Notes under the pieces: generated by a model
Databases searched by the model: none
What the model saw: only the letters and a program-made list of their open reading frames with translations
Told to the model about the DNA's origin: nothing
Program-made: the position numbers and the translations under genes
Part shown: piece by piece, positions 33,289 to 41,583 of the stretch
How positions within the stretch are numbered: the first letter of the stretch is position 1
How the letters are laid out: each line of letters starts with the position of its first letter
NCBI GenBank assembly: GCA_025869365.1
Contig: JAOZVV010000173.1
Coordinates: forward strand, 1 to 64,000
Length of the DNA: 64,000 nt
Source: Pseudonocardia sp.
GTDB lineage: Bacteria; Actinomycetota; Actinomycetes; Mycobacteriales; Pseudonocardiaceae
Direction of reading: 5' to 3'

Positions 33289-33443
33289 ACGCGGGAGAGG
33301 CGAACGGGGGAAGGGCGCCCGCGGGCGAGGTGCCCGCAGTAACGCCCTCCGCAGCGGGGCCGACAGACCTGCGGGGCGCGAGCGCCCCCGGCCGGTCCGA
33401 CCCCGCGGACCCGCCGCCCCTCCTCCCGACGAGGCGCCGGTGA
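33285..33443 (+). CDS. Possible small ORF coupling menD to the next gene
   Basis: 52 aa (VNAGEANGGRAPAGEV...), too short for the ORF track. It starts with a GTG that overlaps the menD stop (GTGA) and ends with a TGA that overlaps the next GTG in the same way. The product is Ala/Pro/Gly-rich and probably disordered, without homology that I recognise. Several codons end in A (GGA, GCA, GTA, ACA), unlike its neighbours, which argues against strong selection on it as a protein. It may simply couple translation, or the region may be untranslated leader. A hairpin GCGGGC-GAGGT-GCCCGC lies inside it. Confidence 0.3.
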   Translation: MNAGEANGGRAPAGEVPAVTPSAAGPTDLRGASAPGRSDPADPPPLLPTRRR

Positions 33444-34264
33444 TCCCCAGCACCCGCACCCCGGTCACGACCCGTGCCGTGGCCGACGCCGTGGCGTCCC
33501 CGCTCCCCGCGGGCAGCGCCCGGACCTTCGCCCTGGAGTGCGCGACCCTCGTCGCCGCTGCCGTGGCGCTCTACCTGCTCGAACGCGGTCTCGCACCGCC
33601 GCCGCGGGCCGCCGCCGTGGCGGTGGTGACCGGTGGCGCCGTCGCCACGCTGCTCATCGGGCTCGCCGGGCATGCCTCCGGCAGCCGCCGCGCCGGCCGG
33701 ATCGCGGCCGCCGTCGCGGGCGCCGCGGTGCTCGTCCCGCTGCCGCGGGCGCTCGGGCTGTCCCTGCGGACGGGCCTGTGGCCGCTGGTGGCCGCGGTCG
33801 GGATGTTCTGCGTGGTCGTCCTGCTGGCCGTCGCGGTCCGCCGGCGCTCGGCCGCCGTCACCCCCGTCGTCGCGATCACCGCCGTGGTGCTGGGGGTGGC
33901 GATCGTCGTGGCCGGCATGACGGCGTCCCTCGCGCCGGACCTGCACGCCCCGGCCCGCCTGGCCGGCACCACGAACCTGCTCGCCTGGTCCGGGGCCGGG
34001 GCGGCGGGGGTGCTGGCCGTCCTCGCGGGACTGCGCCGGGACCGGCCGCTGCTGCGCCGCGTCGGGCTCGCGTTCGTCGCGTTCGCCGCGGCCCACGCCG
34101 CGGGCCTCGGGCCCGGCGGCCCGACGGGCCCGCTGGCGGCCTCGCTCTACCTCACGGGCGTCGTGGCGACGCTCGGGGCGGGGATCCCGTTCCTGCTCAG
34201 CTCTCGACGCCCCCGGCCGGTGCGGCGCAGCCCGCTGCCGCGGCAGCGGACCGGGCTCGGCTAG
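33440..34264 (+). CDS. Rv0556-like polytopic membrane protein
   Basis: 274 aa with about seven or eight hydrophobic helices and short basic loops (VRRRS, GLRRDRPLLRR). The C-terminus is Arg/Pro-rich (SSRRPRPVRRSPLPRQR). No catalytic motif was seen. It is placed between menD and the downstream mgtA as is Rv0556 in M. tuberculosis, so I infer orthology by position; function is unknown. The GTG start is ambiguous, and upstream in-frame starts are not supported. A short AGCCGG-CTGAT-CCGGCT hairpin overlaps its stop, before the convergent isochorismate synthase. Confidence 0.7.
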   Translation: MIPSTRTPVTTRAVADAVASPLPAGSARTFALECATLVAAAVALYLLERGLAPPPRAAAVAVVTGGAVATLLIGLAGHASGSRRAGRIAAAVAGAAVLVPLPRALGLSLRTGLWPLVAAVGMFCVVVLLAVAVRRRSAAVTPVVAITAVVLGVAIVVAGMTASLAPDLHAPARLAGTTNLLAWSGAGAAGVLAVLAGLRRDRPLLRRVGLAFVAFAAAHAAGLGPGGPTGPLAASLYLTGVVATLGAGIPFLLSSRRPRPVRRSPLPRQRTGLG

Positions 34265-34308
34265 CCGGCTGATCCGGCTCGCGTCGCGGTGGGATGGTCG
34301 GGGTGGGG

Positions 34309-35559
34309 CTACAGCACGCCCTCGAGCGCGTCCCGGATCGGGACGAGCTTGGCCTCCGCCTCGCGTACCTCGGTGTCCGGGTCCGAGTCCGCGACGATCC
34401 CGCAGCCGGCGAAGAGCCGGGCGACCGGGCCGTCGAGCTCCGCGCAACGCAGCGCGATCCCCAGCTCGCCGCCGCCCTCGGCGTCCAGCCAGCCGACCGG
34501 GCCGGCGTAGCGGCCGCGGTCCATGCCCTCGAGCTCGGCGATCAGGTCGACGGCCGCGCGGGTGGGGGTGCCGCCGACGGCGGCGGTCGGGTGCACGGCC
34601 TCGGCCAGCCGCAGCAGCGAGGCGGGCGAGCCCTCCCGGAGGGTGCCGCGGACGTCGCTGGCCAGGTGCCAGACGTTGCGCAGCGCCAGGATCGACGGCT
34701 CCGCGGGCACCTCGAGCGTGCTGCAGAACGGGCGCAGCGTCTGCGTCAGGGAGTCGATCGCGTAGGCGTGCTCGCGCTGGTCCTTGCCCGAGTCCAGCAG
34801 CGCCGTCGCGGGATCGGTGCCCGCGCCCGGCCAGATCGTGCCGGCGAGCACCCGGGACTCGACGACCCCGTCCCGCAGCCGCAACAGCAGCTCCGGGGTG
34901 GCCCCCACCAGCCCGTCGACGGCGAAGGACCAGCAGGTCGGATAGCGGCGGGCGAGGCCGGCGAGGAGGAACCGGGCGTCGAGCGGCTCGTCCGCGATCG
35001 CCAGCAGGTCGTGCGCGACGGCGGCCTTGCCGAGCCCGCCGGCCTGCATCCGGCGCACCGCCTCGGCGACCGCGCGCCGGTAGCCGTCGACGGGCAGGTC
35101 CCCGTCCGCGTAGCGCACCGACCCGGTCCGGCGCACCGGCGTGACGGCGTGCAGCGAGCGCGGCCGCACCGGCCGGTCCCCGCTGCTGAACTCGGTGATC
35201 CAGGCCCGGTCCCCGCGGCGGCCGACGACGACGCGCGGCACCACCAGGACCGATCCGGCGGAGGAGTCCGCGAACGTCAGGCTGGCGAACGCGACGGCAC
35301 CCGTCCCCGGCAGGCCCAGCTCGTCGTGCACGTCGAGGCCGGCGACGACCCCGCGCCACCAGGTGTCCGCCTCGGCGAAGCGGTCCGGGCCCGCGGTCTC
35401 GAACCGCGCGATCTCGCCCCAGCCGACGATCCCGTCGCCCTCGCGCACCCAGCTCAGGACCCCGGAGGAGTCCGGGAGCAGGTCCAGCAGACCGTCGGTC
35501 GGGAGGTCGACGGCGCGGGTCCGGACGCGCAGTCCTGCGGGTAACGGGGCGATCGTCAC
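34309..35559 (-). CDS. menF: Isochorismate synthase
   Basis: 416 aa chorismate-binding fold. It converts chorismate to isochorismate for MenD. Signature segments are GGLGKAAVAHDLLAIAD, CWSFAVDGLVGATPELLLRL, SRVLAGTIWPG, GKDQREHAYAIDSL, ELEGMDRGRYAGPVGWLD and FAGCGIVADSDPDTEVREAEAKL. GTG 35559 has TACGCT 7 nt upstream on its strand. A role in siderophore (salicylate-type) synthesis is the alternative for this family, but the company of menD argues for menaquinone. It is convergent with the Rv0556-like gene. Confidence 0.92.
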   Translation of the reverse strand: MTIAPLPAGLRVRTRAVDLPTDGLLDLLPDSSGVLSWVREGDGIVGWGEIARFETAGPDRFAEADTWWRGVVAGLDVHDELGLPGTGAVAFASLTFADSSAGSVLVVPRVVVGRRGDRAWITEFSSGDRPVRPRSLHAVTPVRRTGSVRYADGDLPVDGYRRAVAEAVRRMQAGGLGKAAVAHDLLAIADEPLDARFLLAGLARRYPTCWSFAVDGLVGATPELLLRLRDGVVESRVLAGTIWPGAGTDPATALLDSGKDQREHAYAIDSLTQTLRPFCSTLEVPAEPSILALRNVWHLASDVRGTLREGSPASLLRLAEAVHPTAAVGGTPTRAAVDLIAELEGMDRGRYAGPVGWLDAEGGGELGIALRCAELDGPVARLFAGCGIVADSDPDTEVREAEAKLVPIRDALEGVL

Positions 35560-35566
35560 GAGATCG

Positions 35567-35572
35567 AGCGTA
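35567..35572 (-). promoter_or_regulatory. -10 hexamer of isochorismate synthase
   Basis: This is TACGCT on the minus strand, 7 nt before the GTG start. Confidence 0.45.
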
Positions 35573-35637
35573 GGGAACCGCGCGCGGCGATGCCCGCCCG
35601 CCGGGGGAGGCGGTCACCACACGGGGGGCGACACGCC

Positions 35638-35643
35638 TAGACT
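35638..35643 (+). promoter_or_regulatory. -10 hexamer of the DUF3592 gene
   Basis: TAGACT is 8 nt before GTG 35652. Confidence 0.45.
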
Positions 35644-35651
35644 CACCCCTC

Positions 35652-36131
35652 GTGACCAGCGGCGCGGGCGAGCTGCTCGCCGACGTGCGGAGTACCTCAC
35701 GGACGACGGGGCGGGCGCTGCACCGGGGCCTGGTGCGGATCCTCGTGGGCGTCGCCGCGGTCGTGACGGTGCTGTCCGTCGTGGCGTTCGCCGGTGCCGT
35801 CGTGGACGACGTCGGGATCGCGCGCAACCGGGTCGTGACCTCGGCCGAGGTGCTGGACGACCCGGGGCTGAGCCGCACGTTGATCCGGTTCGTGGACCTC
35901 GACGGGCAGTTCGTCGTCCCGGAGCGGGGCGTGCACTACCCGCGCGGGCTCACCGCGGGGCAGACGATCCTGGTCGAGTACGAGTCCTCGAACCCGGAGA
36001 ACGTGCGGGTCGCCGGGCGCACCGCCGCGAGCGGGCTGCTGCCGATGGCCGGCGGCCTCCTCGCCGTCTGGCTGGTGTTCGGCGGCGCCGCCTACTGGGT
36101 GCGCCGACGCCGTTCCCAGGACGGGCCCTGA
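35652..36131 (+). CDS. DUF3592 domain-containing membrane protein
   Basis: 159 aa. An N-terminal transmembrane helix (ILVGVAAVVTVLSVVAFAGAVV) is followed by an extracytoplasmic beta-rich segment (SRTLIRFVDLDGQFVVPERGVHYPRGLTAGQTILVEY) and a second helix (MAGGLLAVWLVFGGAAYWV). This helix-barrel-helix layout is DUF3592. Function is unknown. The last 40 nt overlap the end of the convergent phosphatase gene. The GTG start is set by the -10 hexamer. Confidence 0.78.
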   Translation: MTSGAGELLADVRSTSRTTGRALHRGLVRILVGVAAVVTVLSVVAFAGAVVDDVGIARNRVVTSAEVLDDPGLSRTLIRFVDLDGQFVVPERGVHYPRGLTAGQTILVEYESSNPENVRVAGRTAASGLLPMAGGLLAVWLVFGGAAYWVRRRRSQDGP

Positions 36132-36949
36132 CCCTGCCACCAGGCGTGCACCTCGTCCGCGACGCCCGGGACGGCGACGAGCAGGCCGTCCGCCGGGAGC
36201 GGGTCCGCCCGGCCCGCGCGGTCCACGACCACCGCCCCCGCCTCCGCCGCGAGACAGAGCGCCGCCGCGACGTCCCACTCGTGGTAGCGCTCCAGGACCG
36301 CCGCCGCCGCCCGGCCCAGCGCGACCTGCGCGATCGCGAGCGCGGACGAGCCGAGCACCCGGATCCCCGCGTGCTGCGCCGCCGCGGCCTCGAGGAGTGC
36401 CCCGGTGGGTGACTCCGCGCAGACCAGGCCCCCCGCGGCGGTGCTGCGCGGGACGATCCTCACCGGGGCGCCGTTGGCCCGGACCCCGCGGCCGCGGGCC
36501 GCGGCGTAGATCTGCGCGTGGCCCGGGTCCGCCAGCACGCCGACGACCGGCCCGTCCGCGTCGACCAGGGCCAGGCTGTAGGCGCACCACGGCAGACCCG
36601 AGACGTAGTTGGCGGTCCCGTCCACCGGGTCGACCACCCAGCGGAACGGCGCGTCCGCCGCGCGGGCGTCGGCCCCGTACTCCTCGCCGACGACGGGGAT
36701 GTCCGGGAACTCCGCGGCGAGCACCCGACGGGTGTGTCGCTCCAGCGTGCGGTCCGTGTCGGTGACCCAGTCGAACGGGTTGGCCTTGGTGACGGCGCCC
36801 GTGGCGACCCCACGGCCGGAGGTCGCGGTGATCACCTCGGCGGCGTCGTTCGCCAGCCGTCCCGCGACGTCCAGGGCGCGGGAGAGCAGGGCGGGATCCA
36901 CCGGGCTCGGGGCGCGGGCGGGGACCCGGGGCTGGGGCAGGACCGTCAT
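36092..36949 (-). CDS. Inositol monophosphatase family protein
   Basis: 285 aa. Mg-dependent sugar-phosphatase fold with VVGEEYGAD (first metal glutamates), DPVDGTANYVSGLPWCAYSLAL (the DPxDGTxN motif) and HEWDVAAALCLAAEAGAVV (WDxAA motif). In actinobacteria these enzymes make free inositol, or dephosphorylate histidinol phosphate or adenosine bisphosphate; which one cannot be told here. ATG 36949 is chosen inside a longer open frame; GACCCT lies 7 nt upstream. Proximity to two mannosyltransferase-type genes hints at phosphatidylinositol mannoside supply, but that is inference. Confidence 0.88.
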   Translation of the reverse strand: MTVLPQPRVPARAPSPVDPALLSRALDVAGRLANDAAEVITATSGRGVATGAVTKANPFDWVTDTDRTLERHTRRVLAAEFPDIPVVGEEYGADARAADAPFRWVVDPVDGTANYVSGLPWCAYSLALVDADGPVVGVLADPGHAQIYAAARGRGVRANGAPVRIVPRSTAAGGLVCAESPTGALLEAAAAQHAGIRVLGSSALAIAQVALGRAAAAVLERYHEWDVAAALCLAAEAGAVVVDRAGRADPLPADGLLVAVPGVADEVHAWWQGQGPSWERRRRTQ

Positions 36950-37114
36950 GGACCCGAGGGTCGGGCCACCGGGTGACCTCGTGGCGTCCGGCAGGTGACG
37001 GCGCGGCGCCACGGGCGCCAATTCGCCGTCCCGCACCGGGTGTTGGTCGCGGGTTCGGCGCCCCGACACCCCGATGACGGCCGGTGGCGCGGCGGGGGCG
37101 ACACGGTTCGCACC

Positions 37115-38272
37115 GTGCGAGTCGCGATCGTCTCCGAGTGCTTCCTGCCGGTGGTCAACGGTGTCACGAACTCCGTGCTGAGGGTGTGCGAGCACCTGCG
37201 CGCCGCCGGCCACGAGGTGCTGGTGATCGCCCCCGGGACGGACGGGGCCGGGGAGCACGAGGGGATCCGGGTCGTGCGGGTGCCCGCGCTGGAGCTCCCG
37301 GTCGTCTCCTCGATGCCGGTCGGGGTGCCGAGCCGGCGGATCCTGCGGGCGCTGCGCGGGTTCGCCCCGGACGTCGTGCACCTGGCGGCGCCGTTCGTCG
37401 TCGGGGCGCGGGGGCTGGCGGCGGCGCGGCGCCTCGGGATCCCGACGGTCGCGGTCTACCAGACGGACGTCGCCGGCTTCGCGTCGTCCTACGGGCTCGG
37501 GCTCACGGCCCGGGCGGCCTGGCGGTGGACCTGCCGGCTGCACTCCCAGGCGGACCGGACGCTGGCGCCGTCGAGCTGGGCGACCGACGCGCTGCGCGAG
37601 CGCGGGGTGCCCCGGGTGCATCGCTGGGCGCGCGGCGTCGACACGCGCCGGTTCACCCCGGCGAAGCGCTCGGCCGGGCTGCGCGCCGAGCTGGCCCCGG
37701 CGGGCGAGCTGCTCGTCGGCTACGTCGGGCGGCTCGCGCCGGAGAAGCAGGTGGAACGGCTGGCGGTGCTGGGCGGGATGCCCGGGGTGCGGCTCGTCGT
37801 GGTCGGGTCCGGGCCCAGCGAGGAGCGGCTCCGGGCCGCCCTGCCCGAGGCGGCGTTCCTCGGTTTCCGGGGCGGTGACGAGCTGGCGTCGATCTACGCC
37901 TCCCTGGACGTGTTCGTCCACACCGGACCGGCGGAGACGTTCTGCCAGGCCGTGCAGGAGGCGCTGGCCTCCGGGCTGCCGGTGGTGGCGCCGGACGCGG
38001 GCGGCCCGCGGGACCTGGTGCTGGCGGGCCGCACCGGGTATCTCGTCCCCCCGCGACCGGACGGTGCCGACGCCGCGGACCCGGGTTCGCGCGCCGCGGA
38101 CGCCGAGCTGCGCGCCGCCGTCGAGATGCTGCGAGATCCGTTGCGGCGCAGCGCGTTCGGCTCGGCCGCCCGGCGCTCGGTGCTACGCCGGACCTGGTCC
38201 GTGGTCGGGGACGAACTGCTGGCGCACTACGTCGACGTCCTCGCCGAGGCCGGCCCGGCGCAGGCCGCCTGA
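37115..38272 (+). CDS. mgtA: GT4 glycosyltransferase, MgtA-type alpha-mannosyltransferase
   Basis: 385 aa. The GT-B fold has the N-terminal [22 protein letters not shown] and C-terminal nucleotide-sugar part [16 protein letters not shown], then [25 protein letters not shown] (EX7E). This matches the mycobacterial GDP-mannose-dependent enzyme Rv0557 (MgtA), which adds mannose to a glucuronosyl lipid anchor and affects lipomannan. The position between the Rv0556-like gene and menG supports it. The start is GTG 37115; the frame is open further upstream. It is one base from the next glycosyltransferase gene, so the two form an operon. Confidence 0.88.
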   Translation: MRVAIVSECFLPVVNGVTNSVLRVCEHLRAAGHEVLVIAPGTDGAGEHEGIRVVRVPALELPVVSSMPVGVPSRRILRALRGFAPDVVHLAAPFVVGARGLAAARRLGIPTVAVYQTDVAGFASSYGLGLTARAAWRWTCRLHSQADRTLAPSSWATDALRERGVPRVHRWARGVDTRRFTPAKRSAGLRAELAPAGELLVGYVGRLAPEKQVERLAVLGGMPGVRLVVVGSGPSEERLRAALPEAAFLGFRGGDELASIYASLDVFVHTGPAETFCQAVQEALASGLPVVAPDAGGPRDLVLAGRTGYLVPPRPDGADAADPGSRAADAELRAAVEMLRDPLRRSAFGSAARRSVLRRTWSVVGDELLAHYVDVLAEAGPAQAA

Positions 38273-38273
38273 C

Positions 38274-39377
38274 GTGCGCATCGTTCAGCTCGCGAACTTC
38301 TACGGCCCCCGCTCCGGCGGGCTGCGGACCGCCCTGCACGCGCTCGGCGCGGGCTACGTCGCCCGCGGGCACGAGGTGGTCCTCGTCGTCCCCGGGCCGC
38401 GGAACACCACGGACCTGCTGCCCGGCGGCATCCGCCGTGTGACGATCGCCGCACCCCGGCTCCCCGGCACCGGCGGCTACCGCGCCGTCGACCCCTGGCG
38501 GGTGCGGCGCCTGCTGCAACGGCTCCGCCCGGACGCGATCGAGGTCTCGGACCGGCTGACCCTGCGCGGCCTCGGGACCTGGGCCGCGCGCCACGGCGTG
38601 CCGAGCGTGGTGATCTCGCACGAGCGGCTGGACCGGCTGCTGACGCAGTTCCTGCTGCCCGGCGGCGTCGCGCGCCGGGTCGCGGACGCGGCCAACGCGC
38701 GGATGGCCGCCGCGTACGACACGGTCGTCTGCACCACCGCGTTCGCCGGCGCCGAGTTCGACCGGATCGGCGCCGCCAACGTCCGGCGGGTGCCGCTGGG
38801 CGTGGACCTCGCGACGTTCTCCCCGCTGCACCGCGACGCCGGGCTGCGCGCCTCGCTGGGGGGCGGCGCCGAGACGCTGCTGGTGCACGCGGGACGGCTG
38901 TCCCCGGAGAAGCATCCCGAGCGCAGCATCGACACGGTCGCCGTGCTGCGGGACGCGGGCCTGTCCGTCCGGCTCGTCGTGGCGGGGGACGGGCCGCGGC
39001 GGGCGGCGCTGGAGCGACGCGCGGCGGGGCTCCCGGTGACCTTCGTGGGCTTCGTCCCGGAACGGGCGCGGCTCGCGGCCCTGCTGGCCTCGGCGGACGT
39101 CTCGCTGGCCCCCGGCCCGCACGAGACGTTCGGCCTCTCCGCGCTGGAGGCGCTGGCCAGCGGGACGCCGGTGGTCGTGTCCCGGTCCTCTGCGCTGCCG
39201 GAGATCGTGGCCGGGACCGGCGCCGCGGCCGCGGACTCCCCGGCCGCGTTCGCCGCGGGCGTGACGACGGTGCTCGCCGCGGACGAGGCGCTCCGCCGGG
39301 GTGCGGCGCGCTCGCGGGCGGAGGAGTTCGGCTGGCCGGCGTCGGTGGACCGGATGCTGGCGGCCCTCGTTCCGTAG
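38274..39377 (+). CDS. GT4-type glycosyltransferase
   Basis: 367 aa GT-B enzyme. The N-domain VRIVQLANFYGPRSGGLRTALHALG and the C-domain LVHAGRLSPEKHPERSIDTVAVLR, then LAPGPHETFGLSALEALASGTPVVVS (EX7E), are visible. The start GTG 38274 is one base after the mgtA stop. It probably acts in the same lipid-glycan pathway as MgtA, but donor and acceptor are unknown. M. tuberculosis has no glycosyltransferase gene directly after mgtA that I recall, so this is a local addition or lineage trait. Confidence 0.87.
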   Translation: MRIVQLANFYGPRSGGLRTALHALGAGYVARGHEVVLVVPGPRNTTDLLPGGIRRVTIAAPRLPGTGGYRAVDPWRVRRLLQRLRPDAIEVSDRLTLRGLGTWAARHGVPSVVISHERLDRLLTQFLLPGGVARRVADAANARMAAAYDTVVCTTAFAGAEFDRIGAANVRRVPLGVDLATFSPLHRDAGLRASLGGGAETLLVHAGRLSPEKHPERSIDTVAVLRDAGLSVRLVVAGDGPRRAALERRAAGLPVTFVGFVPERARLAALLASADVSLAPGPHETFGLSALEALASGTPVVVSRSSALPEIVAGTGAAAADSPAAFAAGVTTVLAADEALRRGAARSRAEEFGWPASVDRMLAALVP

Positions 39378-39420
39378 CCGTACGGAGGTACGGCACCCGC
39401 TTCCCCGGCAGGCTCGGGGC

Positions 39421-40005
39421 ATGGCCGAGCAGCATGTCGGGCGGACGATCGTCGTCGAACCCGCGGGGGAGTACGCGGAGATCGACACCTCCGTGGAGCG
39501 GGCGCTGACGGCCGCGCTCCTCGGGGCGGACGACGGGACCAGGCACGGGGCCGTCGCCGCGGCCGAGGCGGCGCCCGAGCGCTACGCCCCGCCCGTTCTC
39601 TACGCCCTGTCCGCGGCGCTGGTGCACCTCGGCCGCCCGGACGACGCCGCGTTCCGCTTCTTCTGCGGCCAGGTCCGGGCCCGGTTCGACGCCAACCGCT
39701 GCACGGACCGCTCCGCCGGGAGTGCCGTCGCGGTCCTGAACGAGCGGTTCGGGCCCGCGGTCACCGCCCACGCCTTCGCCGATCCGGTGGCCCTGCGCCG
39801 CACGGTGCTCCGCGCCGTCGCCTGGGACCGCACGGCCCCGCACCTCTACGACCACCGCTGGATCGCCCTGCACGGCATGGGTGCCTTCACCGGCGCCCCC
39901 GGCGACGTCGCCCTGCCGCCCCACGAGTGGGACGCGGCGGCCGCGCGAACCCGCGTGACGTATCTCGCAGAGCTCCGCGCCGTTCTCCGCTCCCTTCCGG
40001 GCTGA
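39421..40005 (+). CDS. Hypothetical protein
   Basis: 194 aa, soluble and helical, Ala/Arg-rich (VERALTAALLGADD, LYALSAALVHLGRPDDAAFRFFCGQVRARFDANRC). It has a conserved-looking middle (DRTAPHLYDHRWIALHGMGAFTG). The LVHLGRPDDAAFRFF segment is reminiscent of a single tetratricopeptide-like helix pair, but no family was recognised. ATG 39421 has CAGGCT 6 nt upstream, close to the leaderless -10 pattern. It lies between the glycosyltransferase and menG genes on the same strand, 43 bp and 141 bp away. Confidence 0.65.
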   Translation: MAEQHVGRTIVVEPAGEYAEIDTSVERALTAALLGADDGTRHGAVAAAEAAPERYAPPVLYALSAALVHLGRPDDAAFRFFCGQVRARFDANRCTDRSAGSAVAVLNERFGPAVTAHAFADPVALRRTVLRAVAWDRTAPHLYDHRWIALHGMGAFTGAPGDVALPPHEWDAAAARTRVTYLAELRAVLRSLPG

Positions 40006-40133
40006 CCGCCGCCCGACGGCACCGGCAGCGGGCGCAACCGCAGGGCACGGGGCATGCCCGGACATCCCGCGGGTCGCGTCCCGGGGCGGTGCCCCCCGCC
40101 TCGTCCGCGAGGCGCGGCCGCCCGGCGGCCCCG

Positions 40134-40139
40134 TAGGGT
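40134..40139 (+). promoter_or_regulatory. -10 hexamer of menG
   Basis: TAGGGT is 7 nt before GTG 40147. Confidence 0.45.
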
Positions 40140-40146
40140 CGGGGGC

Positions 40147-40845
40147 GTGTCCAGGGCCGATCTCGACAAGGATCCCCGCGACGTCGCGTCGATGTTCGAC
40201 GGCGTCGCGCGGCGCTACGACCTCACCAACACCGTGCTCTCCGCGGGGCAGGACCGGGGCTGGCGCGTGCAGACCCGCCGGGCCCTCGCGCTGCGGCCGG
40301 GGGAGAGGGTCCTGGACCTCGCGGCCGGCACCGCGGTGTCCACGGTCGAGCTCGGCCGTTCGGGGGCGTGGTGCGTCGCCGCGGACTTCTCGCTCGGGAT
40401 GCTGCGGGCCGGCGCCGGTCGCGCTGTGCCGAAGGTCGCCGCGGACGCGTTGGCACTGCCCTTCGCGGACGGGGTGTTCGACGCCGTCACGATCTCCTTC
40501 GGGCTGCGCAACGTCGCGGACACCGACCGCGCCCTGCGCGAGCTGGCCCGCGTGACCAGGCCGGGCGGGCGGCTCGTCGTGTGCGAGTTCTCGACCCCGA
40601 CCTGGACCCCGTTCCGGGCCGTCTACCAGGAGGGGATGCTCCGCAGGGTGCTCCCGGCGGTCGCCCGGGCCGTCGCGTCGAACCCCGAGGCGTACACCTA
40701 CCTGGCGGACTCGATCCTCGCGTGGCCCACCCAGCCCGAGCTCGCGCAGCGCATCCTCGCCGCCGGCTGGACCGGCGCGGCCTGGCGGGATCTGACGGGC
40801 GGCGCGGTGGCGCTGCACCGGGCCCGCAAACCGGACGAAACCTGA
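40147..40845 (+). CDS. menG: Demethylmenaquinone methyltransferase
   Basis: 232 aa UbiE/MenG family SAM methyltransferase. It methylates demethylmenaquinone, the last core step of menaquinone synthesis. Visible blocks are [44 protein letters not shown] (SAM loop), [26 protein letters not shown] and [17 protein letters not shown] 40147 follows TAGGGT by 7 nt. A weak hairpin CCCCGG-TCGTCAT-CCGGGG lies 13 bp after the stop, before the Rex sites of the nuo region. Confidence 0.95.
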   Translation: MSRADLDKDPRDVASMFDGVARRYDLTNTVLSAGQDRGWRVQTRRALALRPGERVLDLAAGTAVSTVELGRSGAWCVAADFSLGMLRAGAGRAVPKVAADALALPFADGVFDAVTISFGLRNVADTDRALRELARVTRPGGRLVVCEFSTPTWTPFRAVYQEGMLRRVLPAVARAVASNPEAYTYLADSILAWPTQPELAQRILAAGWTGAAWRDLTGGAVALHRARKPDET

Positions 40846-40899
40846 TCGTTTCCTCGTTCCCCGGTCGTCATCCGGGGTGCCTGGACTTCTGGCCGGACT

Positions 40900-40917
40900 T
40901 CGTGAAACAGTTCACAA
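40900..40917. promoter_or_regulatory. Rex-type operator 1
   Basis: TCGTGAAACAGTTCACAA differs by one base from the Rex consensus TTGTGAA-N4-TTCACAA. It is placed 32 bp before the ORF at 40949 and about 290 bp before nuoA. Confidence 0.72.
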
Positions 40918-40922
40918 GTACC

Positions 40923-40940
40923 TCGTGAAACTGTTCACAA
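40923..40940. promoter_or_regulatory. Rex-type operator 2
   Basis: TCGTGAAACTGTTCACAA has the same single deviation from consensus. Its centre is 23 bp from that of operator 1, about two helical turns, allowing co-operative binding. It directly precedes the AAGGAG ribosome-binding site. Confidence 0.72.
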
Positions 40941-40948
40941 GGAGCCGA

Positions 40949-41119
40949 ATGGACGCGCCAGTACCCACCACAGGCGCCCCGCCCGGGTCCCCGGCCGACG
41001 TCGTCGTGGTCGGTACCGGATCCGCGGGGCCCGCCTCCCGACCTGTCGTCGGTCCTGTCGTGCCGCCCCCCGGACCGCCTCGCCCGGAGCCCCGCGACGG
41101 CCGGGTAAGGCTGTCCTGA
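40949..41119 (+). pseudogene. 5' remnant of a geranylgeranyl reductase-type flavoprotein gene
   Basis: 56 codons with a good ribosome-binding site (AAGGAG, 6 nt). After a polar start it reads SPADVVVVGTGSAGPASR, the beginning of an FAD GxGxxG fold as in geranylgeranyl reductase family proteins (normally about 400 aa). It then runs into Pro/Gly/Arg-rich sequence and stops. In Streptomyces and related genomes a full geranylgeranyl reductase gene lies between menG and nuoA, so this looks like the stump left by a deletion. The promoter and Rex sites were kept because they drive nuo. It could also survive as a short leader peptide. Confidence 0.6.
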
Positions 41120-41207
41120 TCTGGGTCGGGTGACAGAGGGCACTTAGGGTCCCCGCCAGGTCGTTATCGATCCATACACGTAGCTGTGCAGACAACGAAG
41201 GTGCACG

Positions 41208-41573
41208 ATGCTCGATCCCTACCTCCCCTTGGTTCTGATGTTCGCTCTCGCGGGGGCGTTCGCGCTCTTCTCCGTGACCGCGGCACCGTACGTCGGCCCG
41301 CGCCGCTACAACCGCGCGAAGCTCGACGCCTACGAGTGCGGGATCGAGCCCTCGCCGCAGCCCGTCGTGGGCAGCGGCCGGATGCCCGTCGCCTACTACC
41401 TCACGGCGATGCTGTTCATCCTCTTCGACATCGAGATGGTCTTCCTCTACCCGTTCGCGGTCAGCGCGGACGCGCTCGGCGTGTTCGGGCTGGTGGAGAT
41501 CGTGCTGTTCATCATCACCGTCGGCTTCGCCTACATGTACGTGTGGCGGCGCGGCGGACTCGACTGGAACTAG
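41208..41573 (+). CDS. nuoA: NADH-quinone oxidoreductase subunit A
   Basis: 121 aa, three transmembrane helices. The conserved loop [43 protein letters not shown] carries the cysteine that lines the quinone cavity. ATG 41208 follows GAAGGTG. It is the first gene of a 14-gene co-directional nuo operon; 10 nt separate it from nuoB. The 88-bp stretch upstream, after the reductase stump, shows TAGGGT near 41143, which may be a second promoter. Confidence 0.96.
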   Translation: MLDPYLPLVLMFALAGAFALFSVTAAPYVGPRRYNRAKLDAYECGIEPSPQPVVGSGRMPVAYYLTAMLFILFDIEMVFLYPFAVSADALGVFGLVEIVLFIITVGFAYMYVWRRGGLDWN

Positions 41574-41583
41574 AGGAGCCGGA

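Noticed and set aside
40949-41119. Functional geranylgeranyl reductase gene
   Set aside because: Only the first FAD-binding turn is recognisable, and the rest of the ~400 residues is absent in all frames before nuoA.
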